DNA of 64,000 nt from Cryptomeria japonica (lineage: Eukaryota > Streptophyta > Pinopsida > Cupressales > Cupressaceae), in NCBI RefSeq assembly GCF_030272615.1, contig NC_081406.1, forward strand, positions 241,491,718 to 241,555,717, given 5' to 3'. Numbering within the stretch: position 1 is the first letter of the stretch; each line of letters starts with the position of its first letter. Shown here piece by piece: positions 11,087 through 21,545 of this stretch. The position numbers and the translations under genes are program-made. The notes under the pieces were generated by a model. That model made no database searches. It was given only the letters and a program-made list of their open reading frames with translations, and was not told the origin of the DNA.

Positions 11087-12757
11087 GACACCCCAAGTAG
11101 AAAAAGATGTTCCATGAGAGGCAACTCATGAACACTGACAAGGATTCGAGATATAGATCACATACTCACTCCTAATCAAACTTCTTCTTGGTCTGCAAAC
11201 TTCTTGTAATGCTCCGTCAAGAACCCTAAAGGAAAACATCATAATCTATGCAACTAAGGGTGAAATAATTTTATTTTTTTTAGATTAAGTGCATGAATTA
11301 AACCTTATCACATCTAATAACACAGCAGAAGTCTAACACCTGAATTTTCTAAGGGTTACCAACGAATATTACTTCGTAAATTAAATATTTAAGATAAAAT
11401 TTCCACAATGAAAGAATTCAAAATAATTCAAAGCAATCATATAATATATACAAAAGAATTAAGTAATTGAAATAACATACATTACAATGTTTCTTTGCTT
11501 ACAATATTCGAAAATACATGTTTTCAAAAAAATTACATCATGAGCTAAAATGTTACAAAATGAAAGTTACATATAGTTTCTTTTCAAGACCTCTAGTTTT
11601 CAACTGAATAATGGTTAGGAACAAGAGCTGGTACATGAACCACGAACCAAGAACATCAACGAAGTCCTTCCTCGCCTGAAGATACATTCCAGTACATCCG
11701 ATGGGAAGTGACACTACCACCCGACCATGTGATTCCGAAAAGGAACCACCCCACCGTGCTGGAGATAGTAGATAACCCTCAAGCAAGCAAAATAAAACAA
11801 GAATGAAAGGACTACAAGACTCCACTCACAATCATGTGACCCAACTCACAAAACACTAGTGACTCTAAGGAGAAAGTGTCATCGCATGTCTTACGGTGGA
11901 TACCATGGTACAGCCTCCATAGGTTCCGGCCCCCATCTTGGGTTATCCTGGTAACCTCTCTCAAACCTCCGATTCCAACTAAGACTCATGCGGACCATAC
12001 CAATCATCTCACGAAGACAAGGTGGTAAGTTTGCCATTCCAGGCCTTCTCGCTACATTATGAGCCCTGTACTAGCACTCACCTATGTGTGAGGCACATTA
12101 TTTTATTTAACTTTTATTCTACCCTTCCCTAATCATTTATTAGATTTTCACTTTCTTAACCAACTTCCAACGGGTTATCCTGTCACCACTTCGGGCATGG
12201 CCCCCGCTTGAAAGCCACTCTCTCTCTTAGGACACTACAGGATAGTTCTATCTACGGAACTCTATGGCGACACAGACAGCCATACCCAATTCTGACCTAC
12301 CTCAGATGAAAGATACATAATTACTAACCTAAGGTTGACCATTATGAACAACTCACAATGGCTCATTTCCTTAAGGTTATACATCTAAATATCTAGCCAG
12401 ACATACTGACAACATGACTAAATGTACTTAGCTGCAACCACCATATAAATAAGGTAATCTTACGTACCAACACCTATCACACAATTAACTTGCAGTATGA
12501 ATATACGTTGCCAAGACACGAAGAATAATTTGGTCGATATAACACAAAATTTAACACTTATTAACATGTTTAAGAGTTTAATTACTCTTGTTAACTACTA
12601 TAGGTACGCAACCTCAATAGTTTCCACTTATACCATAGACTAAGATCAAAATAGATATATTTATTTCATCAAAGAAGTCTTACAAGAAGAAATAATACAT
12701 TTCTCAATAGAATAATGTCTTTATTTTTATTTTTATTTTTGACACTAGAGTGTTACA

Positions 12758-13153
12758 TCATTCTTCCGGAAAAAACGGAGAAGTGCACTCGTCAAACTCT
12801 ACATGATCTAAAGGAGTATATCCTTCAGATTTGCTTTTACTCAGAGGAAAGTACCCCACAGACTCATTATCACTTAAGGGGGTATACCCCTCTGATGAGT
12901 CAAAACTTATAACTATCGGCTTTTTTGGCGAGCACTCTAGCTTGGGTTCTTTTCCTTTTTCAACAGTAACTTCTTTAGTTGGACTCTGAGTAGGACCTTT
13001 TTCTATCTCTTTGCTCTCTTCAGGAGCTGGGTTCTCTTTAGTAGGGTTGTCATCCACAACAGGCTTGATAGGTGTCAAAGAATCTTTCTTGACTTTCAAG
13101 TAATGAGCATATCCTGCTACGGATTTGTGAGCTGTCTGTTTGACACGTACCAT
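12758..13153 (-). CDS. small ORF with histone-H3-tail-like N-terminus
   Basis: The predicted protein is 131 residues. It starts MVRVKQTAHKSVAGYAH. Against the plant histone H3 tail (ARTKQTARKSTGGKAP) this keeps R2, K4, Q5, T6, A7, K9, S10, G13 and A15. No histone fold follows. The middle is rich in Lys/Glu/Pro/Thr, and the end is acidic with SEGYTPL repeated twice plus a variant (SVGYFPL). The ATG lies about 600 bp downstream of a TATA box in the same element, and the base before the ATG is preceded by AAAG, so a splice acceptor is possible. The role is unknown. It may be a captured H3 first exon or a tail mimic that binds chromatin readers. Whether it is expressed or conserved is not shown here. 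Confidence 0.5.
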   Translation of the reverse strand: MVRVKQTAHKSVAGYAHYLKVKKDSLTPIKPVVDDNPTKENPAPEESKEIEKGPTQSPTKEVTVEKGKEPKLECSPKKPIVISFDSSEGYTPLSDNESVGYFPLSKSKSEGYTPLDHVEFDECTSPFFPEE

Positions 13154-13751
13154 CTTTGTAACGTATCAACAGTAAGCCATTACTTCCCAAACTCTCCTAG
13201 AGCAACATCTAAAGAATCTTAACAACTAGGCTTGAACGCAAACATAATTCCTTTTATAAAATAATCAAGTGTGCAATATGTACAGAATTTCCACAGCTAT
13301 AGCTATAATACAAATACACTTAATATTCTATTATTTTTCATGAACTAATCAAAACAATAATTTAATACTTTTACCGAAAACATAATCTAAACCATAAACA
13401 TTACTTATCACTAAGGCTCATAATAATAATGTTCCAAAACTAAATATATTCCTGACCTTATGTGGTGTTATCCCGTATGCAAGATCTCTACGTCCTTCTG
13501 TCGAATGATAGCGCGCCTTGCGAACCTTATCTCCGATAGACTCCAATACTCTATCCCAAAAGAAAACAACTCTCTCTTTGCTTCTTCCTAAAATATTTCC
13601 ACTATCTCACTATAATGCCACCTAAAATACTCTCTCTATCTATCTATTCTACTCTACCTTCCTCTTCCATTCCAATTCTCTACTCTCTAGTTCCCCATCC
13701 TCCCTTCGATGCAAAATGAAATTCACTCCCCATTTCCTTACTCCCCACCTC

Positions 13752-13759
13752 TATTTATA
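13752..13759 (-). promoter_or_regulatory. putative TATA box upstream of the H3-like ORF
   Basis: On the minus strand this reads TATAAATA followed by a purine-rich GAGGTGGGGAG leader, a standard plant core-promoter layout. It is the best promoter candidate inside the 11205-15607 element and points toward the ORF at 13153-12758. Confidence 0.5.
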
Positions 13760-14250
13760 CTAGAATTTACACATGACCTCTCCTACATCTAAGGCTTGGT
13801 TATGGAGTTGATGAGGAGTCTTTTAATGAACTTCTTTCAGTTACATCTTCACTCTACAGTTATGTGCCCAAAAATTGTGGTAGAATGATACAAAGGAGGG
13901 AAGGAACAGCAAGTTATAAGCAAACTGTCAAACACGTAAGTGTTTGTTATGGGCAAAATAATAGTCTTCATTACCAAGTCGACTTACTCCTATGTCATGT
14001 ATGCCTCGCATTAAACTTACCACTCGGTGTCCCTTCCTACATAGTCACCATTATCGCCATGCAGAGTTGGTTTGTTTACAAACTATATTACTATGCCTCC
14101 ACCGCATTGACCAACTTGGAGTTCAGTTGCATCAGGAAGGAGGAGTGGTAGTTTAATGTTTTGAACAGCAAGAGGGGAGGGGTGTCTTTATTTGTTGCGT
14201 TGGCATGACCAAAGGAGGAGAGATAATGTGCGGCTATGAGGGAGGAGGGT

Positions 14251-14314
14251 GGTCGGTGGTAACACCGACCCCTCCCTTTATTAAGGGGGGGTGGTCGATA
14301 TTACTATCGACCAC
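14251..14314. repeat. three adjacent perfect or near-perfect hairpins
   Basis: Hairpin 1 (14251-14270) has an 8-bp stem GGTCGGTG/CACCGACC with loop GTAA. Hairpin 2 (14271-14290) has a stem CCTCCCTT/AAGGGGGG with one G-T pair. Hairpin 3 (14291-14314) has a 10-bp stem GTGGTCGATA/TATCGACCAC with loop TTAC. Loops 1 and 3 are complementary to each other. They sit inside the TG...CA element, upstream of its TATA box. Confidence 0.7.
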
Positions 14315-14485
14315 TGTTTATATTATATATTGGTTTACCATATAAACTCCGCCACCACCTTTTAAAATAACATTTGTTTTATTTTGCTTTACGTGTTTTA
14401 TTTTAATTTCATTATTATATTTTGATAATTAATTAATAACTTCCATTACAATATTTAAACATTAATCTTCATAGCAATTTACGTT

Positions 14486-14492
<7 letters not shown>

Positions 14493-14522
<30 letters not shown>

Positions 14523-14582
14523 TTTGATTTCAAATATTTATAACTAATGACTTTTTTCATATATATTTATATTCTAACAATC

Positions 14583-14645
<63 letters not shown>
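14493..14645. repeat. (AT)n microsatellites
   Basis: Two long AT runs (about 14493-14520 and 14589-14645) lie in an AT-rich stretch, with a third at 15260-15281. They are consistent with slippage in an old element. Confidence 0.9.
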
Positions 14646-14647
<2 letters not shown>

Positions 14648-15804
14648 CCCGTTCGAAAAGCATATTAAATATAATATATTTATAATTCTAACTATATACA
14701 TGCATAATCCAAAAACACAATAATCCGATGGGCGATATCAACTACTAATAATACAATCACCTTATCTTAACTCCAATAACTACTTATAAGTGACTATTGC
14801 CCTCCATGTATATAATGTCCTTACATATATTCAAATGATCGAACTGCAACTATCAAGCTAACAAGCTGATAAAATTCATATCAACTCATACCAAGATATT
14901 AACTCATCTTTTGCAAACAACGTTAAATCACTAGATCACTTCACTCTTATAGACGTAATAAACATAGCAATTACCAATGACATACAATAATTGGGAACAC
15001 TAGACACGCAAACTGAGCAAGCATCATGCGACTTTTATAAAGATCAAACAATAAAATATGAAGACCAAACCAATTGATAGAATGACTAACTGAAGGCACT
15101 CACCCAAGTGTAACTGACTAAAAATAGGGTCAACTACTGTCTCCTTCACTTCCATTGAAAAATATAAGGCACGCTCAGATCTGTGTAGCTAGGTGGAGAC
15201 GATACCCCGTACCTACTCGGTACTTTTACCTACAACATCTTGCATCACCGACCACACATGCATATATATATATATATATATAGAAATTACAACATACACA
15301 CCGATGAAGGAGAATCATGACGTTCCCTGTCTCACCGAGATGAGTGAAGGAAAATCGTCCCCTTGCATCCCATACACTCACAGATACACAACACAAAGTG
15401 CATAGATGAAGTAAAGCATCAGTACATAGCCATGAACCTTATAATGCCATAAAACATAAGTACAGAAATACTGCAAATAAATCATACATCTCATAATCAG
15501 ATAAAACATGGAACAATGTTATATAATTCTGAATAACAAATGATGATAATGTATCCACTGAGAATAACAAGAACAAAATATGAGTTCAAACGAGTAGGGG
15601 TACTACACTTCTTCCTTAACTCTTCTAGAACCTCAACCAGATTCTCTAACTACTGTTTCTCTTTATTTCTCTTTCCTTGCTTCATACCTACACACTGTTT
15701 CTGAGTATTGCCCTATTTCTTCTTTAACTCTGCCACAAGATTTTGTCTTGTCCGCCACCATAACCTTAACCTTACTACCATCCGGTACCACCTTGCTATC
15801 AGGC

Positions 15805-17181
15805 CTATCCACAAGATCCTTCTGCAAATTCATGCCACCATCCAGTGCAACCTCTGCAACCTACTTCTCGCTCACTGCAAATCTTCTCAAGACTCAAAGT
15901 CCTCACTTCCTTCTCTTTCTCCCTCAAAGAAGTCAAAGTGAACTTCTGCCCATCCTTCTCAATAGTGATCAAGTTTCTTCTACAATCATAAATAGGTCCT
16001 CTATCAAATTGCCAAGGTCTACCCAACAAAACATGACAAGCACTCATAGACAAAACATCACACAAGACTTCATCTCTGAAAGGCCCAATATTAAAATTCA
16101 CCAAACACTGTTCTTTCACTTCTACCTTCTGATCATCTTGCAACCAACTCACCTTGTAAGGGAAATGGTGTTTAAGCCTTTTCAAACCAAGATTCTCAAT
16201 CATCTCCCCAGATACCAAATTATCAATACTTCCACTATCCACAATAACCTTACAAAACTTACCACTTGATTTACATATAGTCCGAAAAATATTCTTCCTT
16301 TGAGTAGGTCTGGTATCATCACTGCTATGCTCTACCAAGGCTCTTCTAAACATAAGAGATTCTCCCTACCCCGATTCCCATTCAACTCTGATAACTATAG
16401 CTTCCTGATCCTCATTTGCCACACATTTCCTTGTCATTCCATGCTTACACTCATAAGACATATGTCTAGTTTCTCCACACCTAAAACATCTACCGGAAAA
16501 TTAACTAATGCTGCTGCCATTGCCTTTTCTTTGTGTCTTATGATCCAATTCTTTATTCCACTTAGGTGTTGGTTCTTCTTCCACATTCTGCTTCTCTATA
16601 CTGCAATTCATCTGCCCTTTATATCTCTCTTTTCTTTCAGGGTTATTCTGTTGTCTTCTTTTCACTTTCTCCTCAGCCTTCAAAGCATATTGGTAAGCCT
16701 CCTCAACTATAGAAATCTTCAATATACTCATCTCATCTTGAATGTTAAATGCAAGTCCATTTATGTACCTAGCCACTTTCTCCCTATCCATCTGTCTATG
16801 TCCAGATCTAATCATCACCTTGTAGAATTTGTTAGTAGACTCCTTCACACTCATTTTCCTCTGCTTCAAGTTCTGTAACTTCTTGAAAAACTCCAACTCA
16901 TAGTCTCTCGAAATGAATTTAATCAATCTTGCAACTATTTGCCTCCACCGGATACTCTTTATCTCTCCATTCTCCACTCTATCTCTATGCAACTCTTTCC
17001 ACCATAAAGAAGCATGCCCTTTCAATTTAGTTTGTGTTGATCGAACCCTCTGTGGTTCTTTATTATCCTCAAACTCTAAGTATTCCTGCAACTCTCTGAT
17101 CCACTCTATCAAGTCTTCTAGATTCATTGTACCTGAAAAGTTAGAAATCTCAACTTTATGAATTTTACTCACTTGTGCCAT
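15805..17181 (-). pseudogene. Ty3/Gypsy gag-protease, two internal stops
   Basis: One minus-strand frame runs from ATG at 17181 to 15805, broken by TAA at 16501-16503 and a TAG near 16364. The gag domain (about 17160-16650) has the FSGTMNLEDLIEWI start, an LWWKEL motif and a Lys/Arg-rich C-terminal part. A CCHC knuckle (CFRCGETRHMSYEC) lies just after the first stop, at about 16450-16495. The protease (about 16290-15880) has VDSGS as its catalytic motif and an LLGRPWQFDRG segment typical of Tekay/Del-like elements. Capsid assembly and polyprotein processing would be its roles. The frame decays after 15805 and pol is missing. Confidence 0.85.
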
Positions 17182-17533
17182 TGCTCTAAGGAATATTTCT
17201 TCTCTCTCATCTTCTCACCATTCAGCCTCTTTGACCTCAAACTCTTCACCTGCCTCTTCACTCTCATCCATTGATTCCAGATTTCTCCACAAACTAGCGA
17301 ATGCATTTCGGATCTCACTTCTCATCTCATTTATGAAATCCTTCATCTTCTTTTCTACCCTCCTCGCGTTCATCCTTCTTAGCGACATCTCCTCTTTTTC
17401 TCTGGTGCAACTACCTCCTCTGCGAAATGACTACAAGTTCCAATTGCCTCACACTTGGAACTCTATTGAAAATGATTGCAACCTACCTCAACTCGATGAT
17501 CTATTCACCCAAAGGAATGCCTTAAGATTCACA

Positions 17534-17549
17534 ACCAACACTGATACCA
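17534..17549 (-). other. primer binding site of the Gypsy element
   Basis: On the minus strand the bases just inside the LTR read TGGTATCAGTGTTGG. This resembles the TGGTATCAGAGC site complementary to initiator methionine tRNA, where first-strand synthesis starts. Confidence 0.7.
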
Positions 17550-17551
17550 TA

Positions 17552-17649
17552 TAACACATCCATAATCTGGAGGGACCTAAAAGAGAACAATCCAAGTCAT
17601 GTAGCAAGAGTAACACAATGGAAGAAACAACAACAAATAGAGAAAATAT
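17552..17649 (-). repeat. 5' LTR of the Gypsy element, inner fragment
   Basis: This is the last 98 bp of the 5' LTR, next to the primer site. It matches 10068-10160 of the 3' LTR (GAACAATCCAAGTCATG block). The rest of this LTR is at 23396-24116, beyond the inserted Copia element. Confidence 0.85.
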
Positions 17650-17949
17650 TGTTGGAAGTGAAGTCCAACGGACTCCTTCATCTTGCCACCAAAACTCTTG
17701 TCTCTTCAACTTCTCCTTGCAAGCTCTTTAAGAGCTGATTGTATTTCATTTGTAGAGTGATTTTTTGGAGCTGCTTGCAACTGTATATGTGTGTAAACCA
17801 GCTTGGTTATTAATCTATTGATTCTCCTGCTTCAAGTGTGGACGTAGGCAATTGCCGAACCACGATAAATCTGTGTGTCTCATTTTCCTGTGTTGTGTGT
17901 TTATAATTTTGTTTTATCTATTGTTTAAATTTGTTTCTTCATCCTAACA
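17650..17949 (+). repeat. Copia 5' LTR
   Basis: 300 bp, TGTTGGAAGTG...CATCCTAACA. The start contains the short inverted pair TTGGA...TCCAA. The boundary is fixed by the primer site that follows and by the equal length of the 3' copy. Confidence 0.93.
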
Positions 17950-17951
17950 AT

Positions 17952-17969
17952 TGGTATCAAAGTGAGGTT
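17952..17969 (+). other. Copia primer binding site
   Basis: TGGTATCAAAGTGAGG, two bases after the LTR, matches the initiator methionine tRNA site (TGGTATCAGAGC) apart from small changes. Confidence 0.85.
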
Positions 17970-18009
17970 AGATCGTTGTTAAGATTTTGGTGGTTGAAAT
18001 TCCAAAATC

Positions 18010-21000
18010 ATGGAAGAAGCGAAGATAGAGAAGTTCTCTGGTCAGAGCTTTAGGTTATGGAAGGTGCAGATGGAGTCTTTGTTGATAAAGCAAGAACTTT
18101 CACTCGCGCTTGAAGGGAAAGCGAAGAAGCCAACTGCGATGGCTAATGAAGAATGGTAAAAATTAGACAAGAAGGCAAGAGCGACAATTTTTCTCTCGCT
18201 GTCCAACAATGTTCTCTTCAAAGTCACAGGTGATGCAACAACAAAAGATGTATGGGATAGACTCACAGCCATGTATGAAATAGCATCGACTGCAAATAAA
18301 GTGTTTATCATGAAGCGCTTGTACAAACTGAAAATGAAGGAAGGTTGTACTATGGCAAACCACATCAATGAATTTAATACATTAATTAGTCAAGCAACTT
18401 CGGTGGGGATGACACAAGATGATGAGAGAAAGGTTGTTCTTTTATTATGTTCTTTGCCAAGTAGTTGGGATGGCGTTGTAACAGTAGTTAGCACATCTAT
18501 ATCCGGTAAAAATAATTTAATTTTTAATGATGTAGCATCTACTCTTCTCAGTGAGGATTTGAGAAGAAAGAATGATGAACCTTCATCTGGTGAAGCCTTA
18601 ACAGTGGTCAGCACCAAAAATAGAGGTAGAAGTCATAATAGAGACAGAAATAATTACCATAGACGTTCGAAATCATCAAGGAGATCGAAGTGTAGAAACA
18701 TTATAAATGGTGAATGTTGGTTTTGTGGCAAAGCTGGTCATGTGAAGAAGGATTGTAGAAACTTCAAAAGGGCACAAGAGAGGGTGTGAGACAGCGAAGC
18801 AAATACAGTCTACGATAAAGATGATAGTGTACTAATCCTTTCAACAATTGACACTGCTCTAGATTCATGGATGCTTGATTCCGGTGCCTCCCATCATGCT
18901 ACCTCATGTCTTGAAGCATTCATTAATTACCATGAAGGTCATTTTGGAAATGTTTTCTTAGAAGATAACAAAGCTTGTGAAATTACAGGCAAAGGGGATG
19001 TATTGTTGCCATTAGAAGTTGGTAAAACATGGTTGCTCAAAGATGTTCACCATGTCCCAAAATTGAAGCAAAATTTGATATCCGTTGGATAGCTCTTTGA
19101 TCAAGGTCTTAATGTAAATTTTCTCCTGGATACATGGAAGGTAACTCATGGTACCATGTTGATTGCCAATGGTAATAAAGTGGGTAGTTTATACATATTT
19201 AAGACTCATGGTGAAGTGGGAGCTGCAATGGTGATTGAGGACAACAAAGCGGATCTTTGGCATCAAAGACTTGGGCATATTAGAAAGAAAGGACTCCATG
19301 CTATGCATACAAGAAATAAGCTACCGGGCCTCAAACTTGTTGACTTAGCCTTTTGTGAACATTGCCTTTATGGCAAACAAAAGAGAGTCAGTTTTTTGAA
19401 AGGTGGGTGTGACACAAAGACAACACCGCTGGAGCTTGTATACGCGGATGTTTTTGGGCCTACTGAGGTAACCTCCATTGGAGGAGCTAACTATTTTGTC
19501 ACCTTTCTTGATGATTGTACAAGAAAAGTATGGATTTATATGCTTTCTAGGAAATCTGAAGTCTTTTCAAAATTTAAAATTTTCAAAGCTTTAGTTGAAA
19601 ATCAAATTGGGCATAAGATTAAATATTTACAAACCGATAATGGTGGAGAATTTTGTTCACATGAATTTGATGATTTTTGTGCTCATAATGGGATTAGAAG
19701 AATCAAGGTTGTTCCTTTCACTCCTCAAGAAAACGGTGCAGTCGAGAGGATGAATAGAACAATTCTTGAAAAGGCATGATGTATGTTGTCTAATGTAGGT
19801 CTATGCAACGAATTTTGGGCAGAAGCATGTAACACAATAGTGCATTTAATCAACCGAAGTCCCTCATCTAAATTGTATTTTGTTATTCCGAAAGAGGAAT
19901 GGCAAGGGAAGAGGATTTGATACTCACATCTTCATGTGTTTGGATGTGAAGCCTTCTCGTATATACCCAAGGAGAAGCGAACCAAATTGGATCCAAGGTC
20001 ACTGAAATGTATTTTTGTGGGGTATGGCGAAGAGCAATTTGCTTTCAGACTGTGGGATGCAGTTCACAAAAATATTGTTCGTAGCAAGGATGTAATTTTC
20101 CATGAGACCTCCTTCCCCGCGCTACAAGATTCAAATAAATCAGAGAAAAAAAATGTCCCTATGTCTTTGTTTCAAAATTTGACTACCAGCGCTCTGCCTC
20201 CAGTCTCTCATTCAATGGGAGCCCCTATGACATCTACCTTAGTTGAACACAATTCTTAGACTGAGAATGATGAAGAAGATAGTATCCTTTATGAAAGCCC
20301 ACTACCATTTGAAACAGCACCTCGTGAAGAACTAGACACGATTTCACAGTCTTCAAAGGTTTGCAGGAAGAATCCTTTTGTGCCACAGCCTACATTGCAG
20401 TCCACTTTACTTGCACAACATAGTTTGCACACCTCACGGTGCCCTGCATCTTTGTCTCCACACCCAGCAGCATGTTCTTCTCTGCGAGCTCCATGCAATC
20501 CTTCTCCGCGAGCTCCCTGCAGTCCTTCCCGTGAGCTCCCCGCTGGCCCTCTCTCCATGGGCTCCCCACCCCATGGGCCCTCTCTACTCTTTCCCCTACG
20601 CTCACATGTTTCCATGGGGCTTGTGCCACCACTGCATGGCTTCCCTGCCATCAGTGATGTGGTAGTCCCCTCTCGTAGACCCCTGCTCACTCGTCCAACG
20701 TAGGCAGAGCAAGACGTCTCTGTGGACCCTATCTTTCGTGACTTGCCTGAACCCAATGTGGACAAAAATCCACAGGTCGTTGATTGCCCTATAGACAGGG
20801 AAATTAGCAATGAAACTACCGGGCGAATTAACAGTGGGCATGATATCTACTCGCATAAACAGAGATCACTTAAATTGAATAATTCTACTACTGCAGCAGA
20901 GAGTCAATTGAGGAAATCAACCAAACAGAGGCAACCTCCTGCAAAGCTCTCCAACTATGATTTATTGTTTTGTGAAGAAGATGAACCTAACTTGCTAATC

Positions 21001-21066
21001 TTTGATCAAACAGAGCCTGCAACATACAAAGAAGCTTTTAAAAATACAGACTGTGATAACTGGCAA
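18010..21066 (+). pseudogene. Copia gag-protease-integrase and linker, seven in-frame stops
   Basis: A single frame starts at ATG 18010 and is broken by stops at 18157, 18787, 19090, 19777, 19918, 20257 and 20701. Gag (about 18010-18600) is followed by a CCHC knuckle (CWFCGKAGHVKKDC, about 18715-18756). The protease has LDSGASHH (18871 onward). The integrase has the HHCC zinc region (HQRLGHI...CEHCLYGK, 19260-19380) and the DDE-type core (VYADVFGP, QTDNGGEF, ENGAVERMNRT, 19440-19760). A GC-rich Pro/Ser/Arg linker lies at about 20400-20700. The frame continues to the reverse transcriptase start (EPATYKEAF...WQV), where an insertion cuts it. Confidence 0.9.
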
Positions 21067-21545
21067 GTTCAAGAAAGTTCAAGTGCAAAAATAGTCAAAA
21101 CTTTATGTAAGATGCAAACATTTGATACTTTAGAAAATCATCCATCACGCGTTGTGAATCTTTTTAAGTGATCAATGTTTTTTTTTGTGATTGTTGATTT
21201 GTTTGTTGGATATGATGTTCTAAGTTTGTTGCAAGTTGTGATGTTCTGAGGTTGCCGCAAGTTGTGATGTTCTAAGGTTGCTGTAAGTTTTGATCCATTT
21301 TGCCCCTAGCTAAGTTTTTCTCTTAATGTGGATATGTACAGTGATTACCAAGCCATGGTGGGATACGGTGAAATGATATTTGGATAAACCAGGATAGTGA
21401 CTATGCTAAGTATGTCCTGGATAATGCGATAAAATGGTGGGCGATGGCCGATAGTGCTTGACTGTGGATATAACGGCTTGTTAGTAAAGACAGATAGAGG
21501 AGTTGTCCTCTCACAATAGCGCCTATTGCCAGGTTTTCAACAGTT
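21067..21545 (+). mobile_element. unclassified insertion of about 480 bp in the Copia pol region
   Basis: The reverse transcriptase frame reads ...NWQV before this block and continues AMCKEMDAL right after it, so the block is extra. It holds about three tandem copies of a 26-29 bp unit (core GTTGCNGCAAGTTGTGATGTTCT, written here with N, at about 21205-21290). There is no open frame of note. A short duplication AGTT may lie at the edges. The type of element is unknown. Confidence 0.65.

Larger units (their letters stand above)
11205..15607 (-). mobile_element. 4.4 kb TG...CA element (giant LTR or solo LTR) with H3-like ORF
   Basis: It is flanked by a perfect 5-bp duplication, CTTCT at 11200-11204 and 15608-15612. 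On the minus strand it starts TGTAGTACCCC at 15607 and ends GGAGCATTACA at 11205. A relative at 51401-58030 starts TGTAGTGTCC and ends GGGCATTACA, with several similar blocks in order (for example GGGGTGGTTCCTTT, CATGCGATGACACT, GATCTGAGCGTGCC versus GGTCTGAGCGTGTC). A third start is at 63861. TG...CA ends with a 5-bp duplication fit an LTR, so this is best read as a very long solo LTR, although a complete LTR-less element cannot be excluded. It holds a TATA box (13752-13759) and the ORF at 12758-13153. Confidence 0.75.

Noticed and set aside
13864-14151. ORF of 95 residues on the + strand
   Set aside because: It runs against the orientation of the element and has no recognisable domain or repeat support.
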